NCBI GenBank assembly: GCA_038380435.1
Contig: JAWZYU010000025.1
Location: 28,434,707-28,498,706, forward strand
From: Ryuthela nishihirai
Taxonomy: Eukaryota > Arthropoda > Arachnida > Araneae > Heptathelidae
DNA length: 64,000 bases
Reading direction: 5' to 3'
In this document: positions 11,301 through 22,462 of the stretch, one piece after another
Layout of the letters: each line of letters starts with the position of its first letter
Numbering within the stretch: position 1 is the stretch's first letter
Made by a program: the position numbers and the translations under genes
The notes under the pieces: model-generated
The model's input: only the letters and a program-made list of their open reading frames with translations
Database searches by the model: none
Told to the model about the DNA's origin: nothing

Positions 11301-11812
11301 AATACAGGAAGGTGACGAAGAATAAGTGATATTTTCTCATTGCAAAAACAAAAATGAAGGAATAATCTTCGGTGGTATCTATTGGGCATACGCGAACACT
11401 AACGACTTAATCCTTTAAGTTCAATGTCAAGTGTAAAAAGAAAATGCTTTTAAAAAAAGTCCACAGCATTCGTTCGCAAGTTAATTTTTTCTAAAAAGCT
11501 ATGTACTCTGTCTCAATGCACACTTACTTTTTGCTGCATGAAGCCAAAATCTCAGATTTCTGTTTGACTAAGGCTATCTATATCACAAGGTCTTCACGCT
11601 CTCATATGTGATCAACCTTGACCTTCGCTTTTTTTCCCCTCGGTAAACTCAAGCGGATGAGAGTTTTTTTTTCTCTCTATTGCCCAGAGCGACAACGAGA
11701 GGGTTTTGTGTCTCTCAGGCGTCCGAAATATCCGATGGCTTTTAACGATCAGCTAATTTAGAGTCAGGACTTAGCTGCATATCACAAGTTCCAGTCCTCA
11801 TAGATCTTCAAG
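11301..11812. other. Unassigned sequence
   Basis: Unique-looking DNA; no repeat or coding feature recognised. Confidence 0.5.
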
Positions 11813-11814
11813 TA

Positions 11815-12809
11815 CAGTCGCTGAAAAAAATATTCGAACACTATGGTTGATTACAGAATTCAGAAAAAATATGTGTCAACGATTTTTTTAGAAATTAGTG
11901 ATCTGGCAACCTTCGTGTCACGTGATTACAGAATTCAGGAAAAATATCTGGAGCGTGTACAGCAACTGTACACGCTCCAGTTACCGTTCACAGCAAACTG
12001 GAGCGTGTGCAGTTACTGCACACGTTCCAGTTTGCTGTGAACTGTAACTGCTTTGGGTTGTTTTACCTCTGAGCGGCACTTTTTTGCACACCATGGGCTA
12101 AATGGCCAGGTCACATGGACCCCGAAGGCTCAGAGAAGGTTGGGGGAGGGGACCCACTGGAACAGCTGTTGGGAGACAGATGGTAGCCTCCCGTCAAGGC
12201 CATCCAGCGTGTTCTTTAACGTGCACAGGGTATGGCTCTCCCACACACGGGGCCACGGCTTAACGTCCCATCCGACGGACGGCGGCCTTTCCAAGCCCAT
12301 CGGTGTCCCCTACTGACCGTGGGCAGGGCGGGGAATTTTGCGGAGATAAATCTCAACGCTGACCCAGCTGGGACTCGAACCTGGGAACTACAGATTACGA
12401 GCCTGGCGCGCTACCGACTGAGCCACCCCCGCCCCAACTGTAACTGCACACGCTCAATATTTCTGTGAGTGAGCCCACACGATCCAGGTCTTTGTGAGCT
12501 CACACGATCCAATGTGCTGTGAACATTAACCGCAACCGCTCCAGTTTGCTGTGAACGGTAACTGCACACGATCCATATTCATTGCATTATATATTCATAC
12601 GCATTATATATATTAAAAAATATCCGAACACCATAGTTGATTACAGAATTCAGAAAAAATATCTAGCAACGATTTTTTTTTAGAAATTAGTGATCTGGCA
12701 ACCTTCGTGTCACGTGACAGATCACTAATTTCTAAAAAAAATCGTTGCCATATAGTTTTTCTGAATTCTGTAATCAACCATAGTGTTCGGATATTTTTTT
12801 CAGCGACTG
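11815..12809. mobile_element. Composite Tc1-type MITE with hairpin-rich core (copy 1)
   Basis: TA-flanked (11813-11814 and 12810-12811) composite starting CAGTCGCTGAAAAAAATAT and ending with its inverse. The left arm (to about 11945) and right arm (about 12617-12809, itself a palindrome) are the same MITE as at 131-344. The core holds GC-richer blocks: gagcgtgtacag-caa-ctgtacacgctc, a perfect hairpin near 11949, and 'cagtttgctgtgaac' in both orientations. A SINE-A is nested in the core. No transposase is present. Confidence 0.8.
12052..12435 (-). mobile_element. SINE-A, full length, inside MITE composite
   Basis: Near-consensus minus copy; 12-bp TSD aactgtaactgc at 12040-12051 and 12436-12447. 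It is useful as a reference copy for the family. Confidence 0.95.
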
Positions 12810-12811
12810 TA

Positions 12812-13140
12812 CAATTCATAACGTGCTCATTAACCCAGTTTAGACGGAAAACTTTGTTTATAAAAGAAAAAAAAAACGTTTCCACTTAAATATGCTTTAT
12901 TTATGACAAAAGTATGAAGAAAAAAAAAACATAATTTCACTGAAATTCAGCATGTATATTCCAGAAACAGTCCGAAAAATTGCAAAATTCAGAAATCTCA
13001 AAAAACATTAGAAAGGAGTATAAAAGATTTATAATTTATATGTACTTTGTCATGATAAATATATCACATGAATGACACCTGTGCAATATAGCAAAACAGC
13101 TTTTGTTGCATGTCAGGCAAAGTTATCTTCAATGGCACCA
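12812..13140. other. AT-rich unassigned sequence
   Basis: AT-rich spacer with A-runs; nothing recognised. Confidence 0.5.
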
Positions 13141-13250
13141 AATTCCAGTTCCAGGGTTGAGATTTATCCCCCCAAAAACCCCATCCTGTTCTCTGTCAAT
13201 AAGGGGCACCGATGCTCTTGGAAAGACCGCCGTCCGTCGGATGGGACGTT
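13141..13250 (+). mobile_element. SINE-A fragment (body), old
   Basis: Plus-oriented fragment from the gttgagatttat block to 'cggatgggacgtt'. It is truncated on both sides and abuts an inverted fragment. Confidence 0.7.
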
Positions 13251-13383
13251 GTTTTCAATGTGTTCTTACCTCTGAGTGGCACTTTCTTTGCATACAGTGG
13301 GCTATGTGGCCAGGTCAAAAAGACCCTGAGGGCTCGGAGAAAGTTGGGGAAGTGAACCTTCTGGGCAGCTGTTAAGAGACAGG
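13251..13383 (-). mobile_element. SINE-A 3' fragment, old
   Basis: Diverged minus tail-half fragment (ttacctctgagtggcac to agctgttaagagacag). Confidence 0.7.
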
Positions 13384-13755
13384 GTTGAGTTGTATTGTTT
13401 TACTTCTGAGCGGCACTTTTTTGCACACCATGGGCTAAATGGCCAGGTCACATGGACTCCGAAGGCTCAGAGAAGGGGAGGGGACCCACTGGAACAGCTG
13501 TTGGGAGACAGATGGTAGCCTCCCGTCAAGGCCATCCAGCGTGTTTTTAACGTGCACATGATATGGCTCTCCCGCGTACGGGGCCACGGCTTAACGTCCC
13601 ATCCGACGGACATCGGCCTTTCCACGCCCATCGGTGTCAACTACTGACCGCGGGCAGTTTTGCGGAGATAAATCTCAACGCTGACCCAACTGGGGCTCGA
13701 ACCTAGGAACTACAGATTACGAGTCTGGCGCGCTACCGACTGAGCCACCCCCGCC
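13384..13755 (-). mobile_element. SINE-A, near full length
   Basis: Minus copy with several small deletions (for example in the gttgggg block and before 'ttttgcggag'); the head is retained. Confidence 0.88.
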
Positions 13756-13910
13756 ACTTTTTCTCCATGTTTACTGTTTTTAAATTATGCTATTCAAGTC
13801 TTAACGTTTGACGCACTTGAAGTATACCTTGACTGCTTCTCGTGTCATCATATCCTTTCATTTCAATTGTGAATTCTACCTCTATTTGAATACACTTCTT
13901 GTATTGAAAT

Positions 13911-14283
13911 CAGGGGGTGGCTCAGTCGATAGCGCGCCAGGCTCGTAATCTGCAGTTCGCAGGTTCGAGTCCCAGCTGGGTCAACGTTGAGATTTATCTC
14001 CGCAAAATTCCCCTCTCATGGTCAGTAGGGGACACCGATAGGCTTGGAAAGACCGCCGTCCGTCGGATGGGACGTTAAGCCGTGACCCCGTGTGTGGGAG
14101 AGCCATACCCTGTGCACATTAAAGAACACGCTGGATGGCCTTGACGGGAGACTACCATCTGTCTCCCAACAGCTGTTCCAGTGGGTCCCCTCCCCCAACC
14201 TACTGTGAGACTTCGGGTCCATGTGACCTGGCCATTTAGCCCATGGTGTGCAAAAAAGTGCCGCTCCGAGGTAAAACAACCCA
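13911..14283 (+). mobile_element. SINE-A, near full length
   Basis: Plus copy with intact A box (tggctcagtcga) and B box (ggttcgagtcc) and a tail ending acaacccaaa. It has a short deletion before 'ctctcatggtcag'. Confidence 0.9.
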
Positions 14284-14365
14284 AAATGCAAAACCATGGA
14301 TAAAAGAGAACTCCTCTTATACTCCTCATACTCACCTCTCTCCATAACTCCTCTTAGACCAGTGC

Positions 14366-14504
14366 GTGGGGTGGTGGACTCAGTCGGTAACGCGCCAGGC
14401 TCGTAATCTGTAGTTTCCAGGTTCGAGTCCCAGCTGGATCAGGGTTGAGATTTATCTCCGCAAAACTCGCCGCCATGCTTACGGTCAGTAGCGGACACCG
14501 ATGG
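14366..14504 (+). mobile_element. SINE-A head and proximal body only
   Basis: Plus copy with a good tRNA head that stops at 'acaccgatgggct'. A 3'-truncated SINE is not expected from target-primed integration, so a later deletion is likely. Confidence 0.8.
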
Positions 14505-15437
14505 GCTGAATGATCCAATTTCTTAAAGCTAAGGTAAAGTCTGTAACATTATGTATAATATTCAAATAATTTTGTATCTTGTTATGCAACCTATAGACTG
14601 CAACCTATAGACACAATGCTTTATAAAATGGCAGCCTACCCGTTTTTTTAACCGGTATTTCAGTTAATAATACTCTCTTGAATAATCTCGTAACCCAATG
14701 TAATGAAATCCAGCATCAAAATTCAAATTTGAAATCAATATTTCTTCACCCAGGGCTTGGCACAATAAGGGAACTAAATATAGGACAATAACATAGAAGA
14801 AGCCTAAGAAACTTTGTTCCACAAGTTTTGCAATCGCTTACATTTTATATCTGTAAGTTCTTCGGCAAGAAAGCACAACATTAGATGGCTTCAAGTTTCA
14901 TATTTTTGTTAGCTTTATGTTCTTCGATTGTCCAACAAACGCTGAACACGACTCACACGTGCTATTGCAAGATCACGGGGTGCGAAAATAAACCTTTATA
15001 GTTGACGATAAAGAAGGATGCGTTGCCTTTGACTGTAACTTGCACTAGTTTTGGTTGCAGCCACTGTTTTCAGTATCGATTTCATCATTGTCTTGTTTAC
15101 AAGCGAGGTGAGTGTAGGAGGCAGTGCAAGACGATGATTTGTTAAGTATCTTTGAAGCTTATTATCTAAGCCTTTCATGTACGAGTCTCTCTCGTTATAT
15201 ATAGACTAATTTATTTGAAGCAAATGTATTTTCTAGGTAATGAGCTTCCCGAAGCTCTCTTGGTAGTAGTCTCCTGTTTCGAGAAGTTGGTATGCGACAA
15301 ATTATCGCACGGTTCTCCCGTTGATTAGACACAAAGAAATTTAATATCTTTAAAAGTATCGATGCCACTGCTAATGGCAATTTCAAGGCAGATAATGCAA
15401 ATCAGAAAGAAGTGGAAAATTGCTCATATAATTCCTG
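14505..15437. other. Unassigned sequence
   Basis: No element recognised over about 930 bp. Short ORFs on both strands show no domain. Confidence 0.5.
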
Positions 15438-15439
15438 TA

Positions 15440-15651
15440 CAATCGCTCAAAAGAGTATCCGAACACCATGGTTTATTACATAATTCGGAAAAAATACCTG
15501 GCAACGATTTTTTTAGAAATGATGATCTGGCAACCTTCGTGTCTACGTGACACGAAGGTTGCCAGATCATCATTTCTAAAAAAATCGTGGCCAGGTATTT
15601 TTTCTGAATTCTGTAATCAACAATAGTGTTCGGATATTTTTTGAGCAACTG
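15440..15651. mobile_element. Palindromic Tc1-type MITE, complete
   Basis: A 212-bp palindrome between TA dinucleotides (15438-15439 and 15652-15653). Its arms are the same as at 131-344, and the centre is tctacgtgacacg. It directly abuts composite copy 2. Confidence 0.87.
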
Positions 15652-15653
15652 TA

Positions 15654-16277
15654 CAGTACACGAAGGTTGCCAGATCACTAATTTCTAAAAAAAAATCGTT
15701 GCCAGATATTTTTTCTGAATTCTGTTATCAACCATGGTGTTCGGGTATTTTTTAATATATATAATGCGTATGAATATATAATGCAATGGATATGGAGCGT
15801 GTGCAGTTACCGTTCACAGCAAACTGGAGCGGTTGCGGTTAATGTTCACAGCTCATTGGATCGTGTGAACTCACAAAGACCTGGATCGTGTGGGCTCACT
15901 CACGGAAATATTGAGCGTGTGCAGTTACCGTTCACAGCAAACTGGAGCGGTTGCGGTTAATGTTCACAGCAAACTGGATCGTGTGAGCTCACAAAGATCT
16001 GGATCGTGTGGGCTCACTCACGGAAATATTGAGCGTGTGCAGTTACCGTTCACAGCAAACTGGAGCGTGTGCAATAACTGCACACGTTCCAGTTTGCTGT
16101 GAACGGTAACTAGAGCGTGTACAGTTGCTGTACACGCTCCAGATATTTTTCCTGAATTCTGTAATCACGTAACACGAAGGTTGCCAGATCACTAATTTCT
16201 AAAAAAAAATCGTTGCCAGATATTTTTCCTGAATTCTTTTATCAACCATAGTGTTCGGATATTTTTTTGAGCGACTG
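15654..16277. mobile_element. Composite Tc1-type MITE (copy 2) with 118-bp tandem core
   Basis: Opposite orientation to copy 1. The left outer arm is missing (it starts at cacgaaggttgcc) and the right end is gagcgactg plus TA. The core repeats a 118-bp unit starting gagcgtgtgcagttaccg at 15795, 15913 and 16031 (two full units plus a partial). It then has the gagcgtgtacag hairpin and the terminal MITE arm. The repeats are nearly identical, indicating recent duplication. Confidence 0.8.
15795..16066. repeat. 118-bp tandem repeat in MITE core
   Basis: Units at 15795 and 15913 and a partial one from 16031, with exactly 118-bp spacing. They include 'gagcggttgcggttaatg' and ggatcgtgtg boxes. Copy 1 and the 52490 element carry a single version. 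Confidence 0.85.
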
Positions 16278-16279
16278 TA

Positions 16280-16575
16280 CATGCATCTGTCAAGGGGGAG
16301 GGGGGGAAGGATGAGCGAAGTTGCCCTCTTTTGAAAAATTCATAGAAAAATGAATTTATGTTGAATAATATCAGATGTAACAAAAAGTAATGTTTTTTCT
16401 CATTAAGAGATATAATCATGATATTTTTTTAACGTTTTATATTAGAAGCATAAATTTAGTTTTATTTATTAATATGAATATTTTTTTTACCTTTTTTAAT
16501 AAGTTTGTCTTGTTACCGTTTTCTTTCTGCGGCATCCTTAGTTTCATTATGAATGCATAATTACTATATTCGAAA
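16280..16575. other. AT-rich unassigned sequence
   Basis: Nothing recognised apart from T-runs. Confidence 0.5.
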
Positions 16576-16961
16576 GGGCGGGGATGGCTCAGTCGGTAGC
16601 GCGCCAGGCTCGTAATCTGTAGTTCCCAGGTTCGAGTCCCAGCTGGGTCAGCGTTGAGATTTATCTCCGCAAAATTCCCCGCCCTGCCCACGGTCAGTAG
16701 GGGACACCGATGGGCTTGGAAAGGCCGCCGTCCGTCGGATGGGACGTTAAGCCGTGGCCCCGTGTGCGGGAGAGACATACCCTGTGCACGTTAAAGAACA
16801 CGCTGGATGGCCTTGACGGGAGGCTACCATCTGTCTCCCAACAGCTGTTCCAGTGGGTCCCCTCCCCCAGCCTTCTCTGAGCCTTCGGGGTCCATGTGAC
16901 CTGGCCATTTAGCCCATGGTGTGCAAAAAAGTGCCGCTCAGAGGTAAAACAACCCAACCCA
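16576..16961 (+). mobile_element. SINE-A reference copy, full length
   Basis: This copy describes the family. The first 75 bp or so are tRNA-like, with A box TGGCTCAGTCGG (one change here: gatggctcag) and a perfect B box GGTTCGAGTCC. RNA polymerase III would transcribe from this internal promoter. The body contains the blocks 'gttgagatttatctccgc', 'ggatgggacgttaagccgtg' and cacgttaaagaacacgctgg. The 3' end is gccgctcagaggtaaaac followed by aacccaaccc. It has no coding capacity and depends on a LINE for reverse transcription. The TSD actatattcgaaa lies at each end (about 16563-16575 and 16965-16977). The central 'gacgttaa..cacgttaaagaac' segment recalls conserved metazoan SINE central domains (from memory; not verified). 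Confidence 0.95.
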
Positions 16962-17054
16962 CAACTATATTCGAAACTGCGCTCATTAACGTATCCAAAT
17001 ATTAAATATTTGTATCATAAAATACTGATTTGTTTTCTGCTTACAAAGAAAAAA

Positions 17055-17412
17055 ATTTGTCCTCCCAATACCGGTTTTGCACTCTGTTAAAAAAACAAAC
17101 CCGTCCCTCTAATAACAGTTGGACTCCTTTAAAACATTTGCTCCGTCTAATGCAAGTTGTTTCCAGCCCCCCGAAAACAAAAACAAAAAAATACCCGATT
17201 GACAAAATTGATATCAGAGGGAATAGGACCATTCACACCCCAGAAAAAAGTATCACCTCTGATACCAATATTGTCCCTTGAAAACAATTTGCCCTCTTCT
17301 AATAACAGTTTTACCCCCTGAAAAATTTTGCTCCCTGAAAAAAATTTACCCCTCTTTCATACCAGTTTTATCACAAGAAAAAAAATCCCCCCCCCAATTA
17401 CATTTTGCCGCC
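17055..17412 (+). repeat. Degenerate minisatellite, about 40-bp units
   Basis: About eight diverged units built on ctctaataacagttttaccc followed by ctgaaaaaattt-type A/T runs. Poly-C and poly-A tracts grow at the 3' side (17388-17425). Unit length varies. Overlapping ORFs here are compositional artefacts. Confidence 0.6.
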
Positions 17413-17672
17413 CCCCCCCCCCCCAAAATCATGCCAACGTCCACGTTCTTTTATCTTTTTTAGCTCATTATTATTATCACTTGATATCTGTACGTCTGCA
17501 ATATTCATTTTTTTTTGTTTTTACATAAAAAAGAAACATTTTTTTTTTGGAGTGAAAAATGACAAACTTTATTCTCGTTGGAAACGAGGATTTCATATTA
17601 GCCAGAACGATATGTCAGTTTCTGTATTATAGTTTGAGAATTCTTCGTTAAGCTAAAAATGGAGGCAACAAA

Positions 17673-17862
17673 CATACCCTGTGCACGTTAAAGAACACGC
17701 TGGATAACCTTGACGGGAGGCTACCATCTGTCTCCCAACAGCTGTTCCAGTGGGTCCCCTCCCCCAACCTTCTCTGAGCCTTCGGGGTCCATGTGACCTG
17801 GCCATTTAGTCCATGGTGTGCAAAAAAGTGCCGCTCAGAGGTAAAACAATCCAACCCAACCC
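17673..17862 (+). mobile_element. SINE-A, 5'-truncated, at satellite edge
   Basis: Plus copy starting at cataccctgtgcacg; its caacccaaccc tail abuts the first diverged satellite unit. No clear TSD. Confidence 0.88.
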
Positions 17863-20180
17863 AGCGAGATAACAAATATTATAGTTGATATCCCAGCGAG
17901 ATCACAATATTGTAGTTCATAGCCTAGCGAGATCACAAATATTACAATTGATATCTTAGCGATATCAGAAATACTACAGTTCACATCCTAGCGAGATTAC
18001 AAAATTTGTAACTCACATTCCAGTCAGATCACAAATGTTACATCGGTAGGTTGATATACTACCGAGATCATAAATATATGAATGATATTCCAGCAAGATC
18101 ACAAATATTAAAGTTGATATCCTACCGAGATCAGAAATATTATAGTTGATATCCTAGCGAGATCGCAAATATTAAAGTTGATATCCTAGCGAGATCACAA
18201 ATATTAAAGTTGATATCCTAGCGAGATCGCAAATATTAAAGTTGATATCCTAGCGAGATCACAAATATTAAAGTTGATATCCTAGCGAGATCACAAATAT
18301 TAAAGTTGATATCCTAGCGAGATCACAAATATTAAAGTTGATATCCTAGCGAGATCACAAATATTAAAGTTGATATCCTAGCGAGATCACAAATATTAAA
18401 GTTGATATCCTAGCGAGATCACAAATATTAAAGTTGATATCCTAGCGAGATCACAAATATTAAAGTTGATATCCTAGCGAGATCACAAATATTAAAGTTG
18501 ATATCCTAGCGAGATCACAAATATTAAAGTTGATATCCTAGCGAGATCACAAATATTAAAGTTGATATCCTAGCGAGATCACAAATATTAAAGTTGATAT
18601 CCTAGCGAGATCACAAATATTAAAGTTGATATCCTAGCGAGATCACAAATATTAAAGTTGATATCCTAGCGAGATCACAAATATTAAAGTTGATATCCTA
18701 GCGAGATCACAAATATTAAAGTTGATATCCTAGCGAGATCACAAATATTAAAGTTGATATCCTAGCGAGATCACAAATATTAAAGTTGATATCCTAGCGA
18801 GATCACAAATATTAAAGTTGATTTCCTAGCGAGATCACAAATATTAAAGTTGATATCCTAGCGAGATCACAAATATTAAAGTTGATATCCTAGCGAGATC
18901 ACAAATATTAAAGTTGATATCCTAGCGAGATCACAAATATTAAAGTTGATATCCTAGCGAGATCACAAATATTAAAGTTGATATCCTAGCGAGATCACAA
19001 ATATTAAAGTTGATATCCTAGCGAGATCACAAATATTAAAGTTGATATCCTAGCGAGATCACAAATATTAAAGTTGATATCCTAGCGAGATCACAAATAT
19101 TAAAGTTGATATCCTAGCGAGATCACAAATATTAAAGTTGATATCCTAGCGAGATCACAAATATTAAAGTTGATATCCTAGCGAGATCACAAATATTAAA
19201 GTTGATATCCTAGCGAGATCACAAATATTAAAGTTGATATCCTAGCGAGATCACAAATATTAAAGTTGATATCCTAGCGAGATCACAAATATTAAAGTTG
19301 ATATCCTAGCGAGATCACAAATATTAAAGTTGATATCCTAGCGAGATCACAAATATTAAAGTTGATATCCTAGCGAGATCACAAATATTAAAGTTGATAT
19401 CCTAGCGAGATCACAAATATTAAAGTTGATATCCTAGCGAGATCACAAATATTAAAGTTGATATCCTAGCGAGATCACAAATATTAAAGTTGATATCCTA
19501 GCGAGATCACAAATATTAAAGTTGATATCCTAGCGAGATCACAAATATTAAAGTTGATATCCTAGCGAGATCACAAATATTAAAGTTGATATCCTAGCGA
19601 GATCACAAATATTAAAGTTGATATCCTAGCGAGATCACAAATATTAAAGTTGATATCCTAGCGAGATCACAAATATTAAAGTTGATATCCTAGCGAGATC
19701 ACAAATATTAAAGTTGATTTCCTAGCGAGATCACAAATATTAAAGTTGATATCCTAGCGAGATCACAAATATTAAAGTTGATATCCTAGCGAGATCACAA
19801 ATATTATAGTTGATATCCTAGCGAGATCACAAATATTAAAGTTGATATCCTAGCGAGATCACAAATATTAAAGTTGATATCCTAGCGAGATCACAAATAT
19901 TAAAGTTGATATCCTAGCGAGATCACAAATATTAAAGTTGATATCCTAGCGAGATCACAAATATTAAAGTTGATTTCCTAGCGAGATCACAAATATTCCA
20001 GTTGATATCCTAGCGAGATCACAAATATTCCAGTTGATATCCTGACGAGATCACAAATATTACAGTTCACATCCTATGACGATTACAAATTTTGTACTTC
20101 ACATTCCAGCGAGATCACCGACATTGCTCTTCATATTCTAACGAGATCAAAACTGTTGTAACTCGCATTCCAGTGAGATC
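17863..20180. repeat. 32-bp satellite array (about 70 copies)
   Basis: Tandem array with a strict 32-bp period. The unit can be written gatatcctagcgagatc plus acaaatattaaagtt. Units from about 18160 to 19980 are almost identical, while those at 17863-18150 and 19985-20180 are diverged (for example cattccagcgagatcacc). This is the usual pattern of central homogenisation by unequal exchange. Rare variants (gatttcc at about 18821, 19717 and 19973) are spaced by multiples of 32. Each consensus unit carries GATATC. No spacers or coding potential. Confidence 0.97.
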
Positions 20181-20537
20181 ACCTGTGAGCTGCACTTTTT
20201 TCGCACACAATGGGCTAAATACCGAGGTTACCAGAACTCCAAAATCTCATAAGTTGAGCGAGGGGAATCCACTGGACAGTTCTTCGGGGACCGATACAAG
20301 TTACCAAGGGTGTTCTTTAAAGTGCACAGCGTTTGAGTGTCCTACACATGGCACCACGGCTTAACCTTCCATCCGATGGAGGGCGCAATTTTAAAGTTCA
20401 TTGGAATCCACTTTCTCACCGAGGGAATTTACAAGAGATAAATCTCGAAGCTGACTCAATTGGGACTTTTACCAGGGAACTACAGAACACAAGTTTTGCG
20501 TGCTACCGTCTGAACCATTCCCCTCCCCCCCCCCCCA
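20181..20537 (-). mobile_element. SINE-A, old, at right satellite edge
   Basis: Strongly diverged minus copy (tgagctgcacttttttcgc through gtctgaaccattcccc); full length but many substitutions. Confidence 0.75.
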
Positions 20538-20672
20538 ATATAGAGGAAGCGTGACTCTAGAATCAGTACGTGGCCGAAATTATCGAGAAATACGTATTAA
20601 TAGTGTCCGCAATAACGAGGTTTTACCGTACCTAATATTTTCAGTAATCGAATTTTATGATGTTGGTTTCGG

Positions 20673-21064
20673 TTGGGTTGGGTTGTTTTACCTCTGAGCG
20701 GCACTTTTTTGCACACCATGGGCTAAATGGCCAGGTCACATGGACCCCGAAGGCTCAGAGAAGGTTGGGGAAGGGGACCCACTGGAACAGCTGTTGGCAG
20801 ACAGATGGTAGCCTCCCGTCAAGGCCATCCAGCGTGTTCTTTAACGTGCACAGGGTATGGCTCTCCCATACACACGGGGCCACGGCTTAACGTCCCATCC
20901 GACGGACGGCGGCTTTTCCAAGCCCATCGGTGTCTCCTACTGACCGTGGGCAGGGCGGGGAAATTTTGCGGATATAAATCTCAACGCTGACCCAGCTGGG
21001 ACTCGAATCTGGGAACTACAGATTACGAGCCTGGCGCGCTACCGACTGAGCCACCCCCGCCCCC
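20673..21064 (-). mobile_element. SINE-A, full length
   Basis: Young minus copy; TSD gttggtttcgg at 20662-20672 and 21065-21075. Confidence 0.94.
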
Positions 21065-21075
21065 GTTGGTTTCGG

Positions 21076-21443
21076 AGTTGCTATCTACTTCAGCTAAAGC
21101 TTTTACTTCCCCCATCAGTAAAAAAGACTTTTTTTTTTATCGGCCTTCATCTCCGACTGGTTCTGCTGTTTACAGAGAGCAAACAAGTTCCTGGAAACGA
21201 TGTTGTGCGAAGAACTTCCCTTCCATGAATAGTATTCCTGCTGAAACGCCAGATGATTGCTTGTGTCTCTTTTTCTATTCCAACTTAGCTCATTTGGTGT
21301 CACTAGAGAATAAGACTTTAGAAAGCTGATTCATTCGGGATGCATTCTGTAACATTTAAACACTGAATAATAACAAAAATATTTATTTCCATTTTATTTT
21401 AGAGTACAAAGTAATTTTAGTTATTGCAATAGAAAGTAAAACA
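21076..21443. other. Unassigned sequence
   Basis: No repeat or domain recognised. The 87-codon plus ORF (21066-21329) starts inside the TSD region and has no visible family signature. Confidence 0.45.
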
Positions 21444-22268
21444 GCGGGGGCGTGGGTTGCTCATTTGGGAGCACGCCAAACTCCTAATCTGCAGTTCCCT
21501 GGTTCGAGTCTTCAATTTTTCCAACGTTGAGATTTATTTCCTCTAAAATCCCACTCTTCCCTCGGTGAAAGACCGCCGTCCGTTGAATGGGACGTTAAGC
21601 CGTGGTCAGGAGAGCCATACCTATACACGTTAAAGAAAATGCTGGACGGCCTTGTCCGGGAGGCTTCCATTTGTTTCCTGTTAGCTGTACAAGCCCTCTG
21701 TTGTGGGGTGGGGGTGGGGTCCAGAAGGAACCATCCCCCTGGGGATTTGGGTTGGGTTGTTTTACCTCTGACCGACACTTTTTTGCACACCATGGGCTAA
21801 ATGGCCAGGTCACATGGACCCTGAAGGCTCAGAGAAGGTTGGGGGAGGGGACCCACTGGAACAGCTGTTCGGAGACAGATGGTAGCCTCCCGTCAAGGCC
21901 ATCCAGCGTGTTCTTTAACGTGCACAGGGTATAGCTCTCCCGCACACGGGGCCACGGCTTAACGTCCCATCCGATGGACGGCGGCCTTTCCAAGCCCATC
22001 GGTGTCCCCTACTGACCGTGGGCAGGGCGGGGAATTTTGCGGAGATAAATCTCAACGCTGACCCAGCTGGGACTCGAACCTGGGAACTACAGATTACGAG
22101 CCTGGCGTGCTACCGACTGAGCCACCCCCTCCCCCTGGGGAAATTCTCGTGCTCCGTTAACAGCTATACACTGACCTTTCCTAAACCTTCTCTGGGCGAT
22201 TGGGATCTTGTGACCTGGTCGTTTAGCCAATTATTTGCAAAAACAAAGTGCTGCTCAGAGGATAAAGA
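21444..22268 (+). mobile_element. SINE-A, old, interrupted by a younger SINE-A
   Basis: Plus copy in two parts (21444-21745 and 22142-22268), diverged, with the B box 'ggttcgagtct' and a degenerate tail. Confidence 0.8.
21746..22129 (-). mobile_element. SINE-A, full length, nested
   Basis: Young minus copy; 12-bp TSD tccccctgggga at 21734-21745 and 22130-22141. Confidence 0.93.
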
Positions 22269-22276
22269 CAACACTA

Positions 22277-22330
22277 ACATAGCTCATTGTGTGCAAAAAA
22301 AGTGCCGCTTAGATGCAACTCGACGTAAAA
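22277..22330 (+). mobile_element. SINE-A tail fragments
   Basis: Short tail-region fragment (gctcattgtgtgcaaaaaaa then gtgccgctta); a second fragment immediately follows the preceding copy. Confidence 0.55.
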
Positions 22331-22462
22331 CAGAAAAAGAAATATTCACTTAAAAAACTTCATATGGATTTTGACAGGTCTGAATACCACAACTAAATGT
22401 GCTAAGTTCGATTTAATTATATTCGTTCAATATTTAAACACATAGACAATACATAGTCAACT

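Noticed and set aside
12053..12316. A recurrent 87-codon ORF (start MGCFTSERHFFAHHGLNGQV) found nearly intact at more than ten places
   Set aside because: It is the antisense reading of SINE-A. Its repetition reflects young copies of a non-coding element, and it is broken freely in other copies.
16576..16650. Genuine tRNA gene
   Set aside because: A and B boxes are good, but the acceptor stem does not pair and the sequence continues into the SINE body in every copy.
17863..20180. CRISPR-like array (32-bp repeats)
   Set aside because: Units are contiguous with no spacers, and the genome is eukaryotic; it is a satellite.
20673..20690. TTGGG repeats as telomere-like sequence
   Set aside because: They occur only as the 3' tail of SINE-A copies and are two or three units long.
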